DNA from: Macrocystis pyrifera
Taxonomy: Eukaryota; Sar; Phaeophyceae; Laminariales; Laminariaceae
Reading direction: 5' to 3'
Length of the DNA stretch: 64,000 bases
Assembly: GCA_031763025.1 (NCBI GenBank)
Contig: JASSKH010000024.1
Span: 7,444,523-7,508,522, forward strand
Part shown: positions 62,306-64,000 of the stretch, in pieces
Layout of the letters: each line of letters begins with the position of its first letter
Numbering within the stretch: position 1 is the first letter of the stretch
The notes under the pieces: generated by a model
Told to the model about the DNA's origin: nothing
The model's database searches: none
The model's input: only the letters and a program-made list of their open reading frames with translations
Program-made: the position numbers and the translations under genes

Positions 62306-62548
62306 AGACAGCCCACGATCTATCTATCTACAGATAGATCATCTGGATCCTAGCCTTCCGTCACGAGATGTTGTACAGGATCTGTACAATGAAATTCTCA
62401 CTCAGGAAGAAAAATATGTGCTAGATCATGCAGCTTCTACTGCTCCCACCCGACAGCATGAGCTAGACCATACAGATCATACAAATCATACAGATCATCT
62501 GCCCTGAAAGATCCAGATCGTGAATTGGGCATCGACTATCCATCTGTG
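62306..62548 (+). repeat. GATC-rich repeat, copy 7
   Basis: GATCTATCTATCTACAGATA, ACGAGATGTTGTACAGGATC, CTCAGGAAGAAAAATATGTG, then several CAGATCAT units and GGGCATCGACTATCC. Confidence 0.8.
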
Positions 62549-62914
62549 TGAGGTGCGAATGTACTTTGAAGAAGCGTCCAGGAGACAAAACAAAACGAAG
62601 ACAACTTCGGGAGAAAGGCCGTGATTGGTGCGTCTGAAGTTTTTGCTGAAGCTCGGATTGATAGCACAACGGCAACCTCTTTCCCGCCACCAGGTCAGCT
62701 CCTTCTCTTCTTCGCATGGAAAAAAAAGCCCCCCATGTATTTACGACGAGCAGAGAAACGCCGGGGCCTCCTTTGGGCCTCCTTGCATCGGTCGCGATAG
62801 AGACGGAGAGAGAGAGGGGTCGCTAGAGAGAAAGCTGCCTGGTACTGGTACAAAGTAAGAAGTCGTGAGCGCAGCGTAGAACATACTCGCACTCGTGAAC
62901 GAGACGTGTTCTTT

Positions 62915-63021
62915 ACAGACGACTCTGCACGGTAAAATGGGTGGCTCCGACGCGTCAATCCTCTCTCCCCGATGCTTTCGACACGGTCCGACAAGATTAT
63001 CTCGTCCAAGCCCTTGAAGTG
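62915..63021 (-). CDS. Possible exon of an unidentified gene
   Basis: The minus strand reads HFKGLDEIILSDRVESIGER and then GLTRRSHPFYRAESS between an acceptor (GTTACCTTGCAG) and a donor (TCGTCT then GTAAAG). Composition is protein-like, but no family was recognised and the linked exons are not known. It could be a 5' exon of the kinesin or of another gene. Confidence 0.3.
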
Positions 63022-63105
63022 CTGCAAGGTAACACGAACATATAATTTGTCCCCCCCCAAACGGCAGTGCAGTCTTAAAAGGGGGGTTTCAAGTGGTGTG
63101 GCCTG

Positions 63106-63211
63106 TTTAGTCCTTCTAGGACCGCAGTAGTCCCGTTTTGGGGACAAAGCAGTTGGAATTTGACTGGTTTGTCCCCGAAACGGGACTTCAGTTTGCTCTG
63201 AAAGGATTGAA
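63106..63211. mobile_element. MITE-like palindrome, family A
   Basis: Arms AGTCCTTCTAGGACCGCAGT and ACTTCAGTTTGCTCTGAAAGG, with GTTTTGGGGACAAAGCAG / TGGTTTGTCCCCGAAAC inside. A half copy precedes it at 63,050-63,090. Confidence 0.82.
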
Positions 63212-63796
63212 GACCGCTGCCTCATGACAAAAAACCCAAAAACGTGGTCTTTGTCTCTTGACATAATTCCGAGTGTTTTTTTTTTTCCTCGTCACAAAAG
63301 TCGATTTACCTGTGTGTTATCTCTACTGTACTATGGCCTTTAACCGGATGTTGCACCACTTGTAACAGCATGGACATATCAACGTTTCTTGTGTATATAC
63401 CAGGTAGACTTGTCCACGATGAGTGTCACCATATAGAAGGGTAGATGACTCCATTTTGTTTTTCTGAGGCTCGTTCGTTACTTAAGAAGCTCCACAACCT
63501 CACTAAAAAAACGACCTTTCTTGACAACAGGAATGTGCAAGTCAAGTCCCGGTTAAACGACCCCCCCCATGGACATAATTAGTTCAACTTCCAAGTAAGG
63601 GTCTGAAAATTATTGGGCAGTCCTTCAATTCCAATGATTAAGGCACCCACTCCACCGCGTCAACGAGGAAGGCCTGGGCTAAAAAAAATGCAACCTCGAT
63701 ACCTGCCGAAGCCCGCCTCACACGGTACCCTTCTACAGCTCGCGTGTTCTTCGAGTACCCATGTCAATCATCGTTTGTTCCCCGCGTATCGAGGTA

Positions 63797-63882
63797 CCGC
63801 TCTGTCCGGAGATGTAAGGACCTTGATAGGGCGTTATCATTCATACAAAAAACGGTCCATAAAATTCCAGATAGAGTGATAG
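63797..63882. mobile_element. Stowaway-like MITE, family C
   Basis: Arms TACCGCTCTGTCCGGAGATG and AATTCCAGATAGAGTGATAG. Confidence 0.7.
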
Positions 63883-63938
63883 TTGTTCACGGTGAGTACC
63901 CTTTCTCATACATCTGCATCTCACTTGTTTGTCTGCAG

Positions 63939-64000
63939 AGGCGGAGGTGGCGGTGGCGGCGGCGATGGCAAGCGCAAAACCACCTGCGTCTGCTTGGTCT
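63939..64000 (+). CDS. Possible exon running off the window edge
   Basis: A strong acceptor (CTTGTTTGTCTGCAG) precedes an open GC-rich stretch, which in one frame reads EVAVAAAMASAKPPASAWS. It is too short to identify. Confidence 0.3.

Noticed and set aside
62695-63264. 189-codon minus frame as a single gene
   Set aside because: It runs through a family A MITE and simple sequence; only the 62,915-63,021 part looks coding.
1-64000. CRISPR arrays, rRNA genes, bacterial operons, phage or viral structural genes
   Set aside because: No regularly spaced direct repeats, no conserved rRNA blocks, and no clustered long ORFs. The only virus-like proteins are Copia retrotransposon relics.

Overview
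This is a window of eukaryotic nuclear DNA, repeat-dense and gene-poor. Two host genes are recognisable. Both have spliceosomal introns, and a third locus is supported by a single exon. The mix of a heat-shock-factor exon, a kinesin-14 with very large introns, Copia and Helitron relics and dense MITE-like families would suit a stramenopile alga such as a brown alga. That assignment is inference only; nothing here proves the lineage. I saw no bacterial gene organisation, rRNA, CRISPR array or intact tRNA gene.

Layout. 1-2.5 kb: a decayed Ty1/Copia pol relic, followed by a possible LTR and a GTACT-rich degenerate repeat. 4-12.5 kb: small tandem duplications, then a 1.1 kb composite repeat present in tandem and inverted copies, plus a tRNA-derived SINE. 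13.4-15.1 kb: a perfect long palindrome, a TIR DNA transposon and a CAGCTGACGT-tailed repeat. 15.9-16.3 kb, minus strand: the first exon of a heat shock transcription factor. 17-22.4 kb: more SINEs, GATATC-type simple sequence and a second, nested copy of the TIR transposon. 22.4-23.4 kb: a broken Helitron Rep region. 24-25.1 kb: another composite repeat. 25.98-26.15 kb, minus strand: one good-looking exon of an unidentified gene. 61,173 down to 29,080, minus strand: one kinesin-14 gene.

The kinesin-14 gene is the main result. I reconstructed fourteen exons by splice-site and frame consistency: an acidic N-terminus, a coiled-coil stalk, then a C-terminal motor with neck, P-loop, switch I, switch II and tail. 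It has 1,861 coding bases in 32,094 bases. All junctions agree in phase except exon 9, where a 4-base tandem duplication breaks the frame. One intron uses a GC donor, and part of exon 10 is duplicated just downstream.

The kinesin introns hold most of the repeat families: palindromic ~100 bp MITE-like elements (three families), a GATC-rich ~240 bp repeat, a TRIM-like LTR element, and an unusual ~540 bp family ending in long C/G tracts. That last family has 12 copies in the gene, all of which keep the C-tract end while partial copies lose the other end. In 11 of 12 the C-tract end faces the nearest exon. Three copies lie 18-62 bases upstream of 3' splice sites, and two motor exons are bracketed by inverted pairs. 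This is the best candidate here for an undescribed element and a gene-architecture effect.
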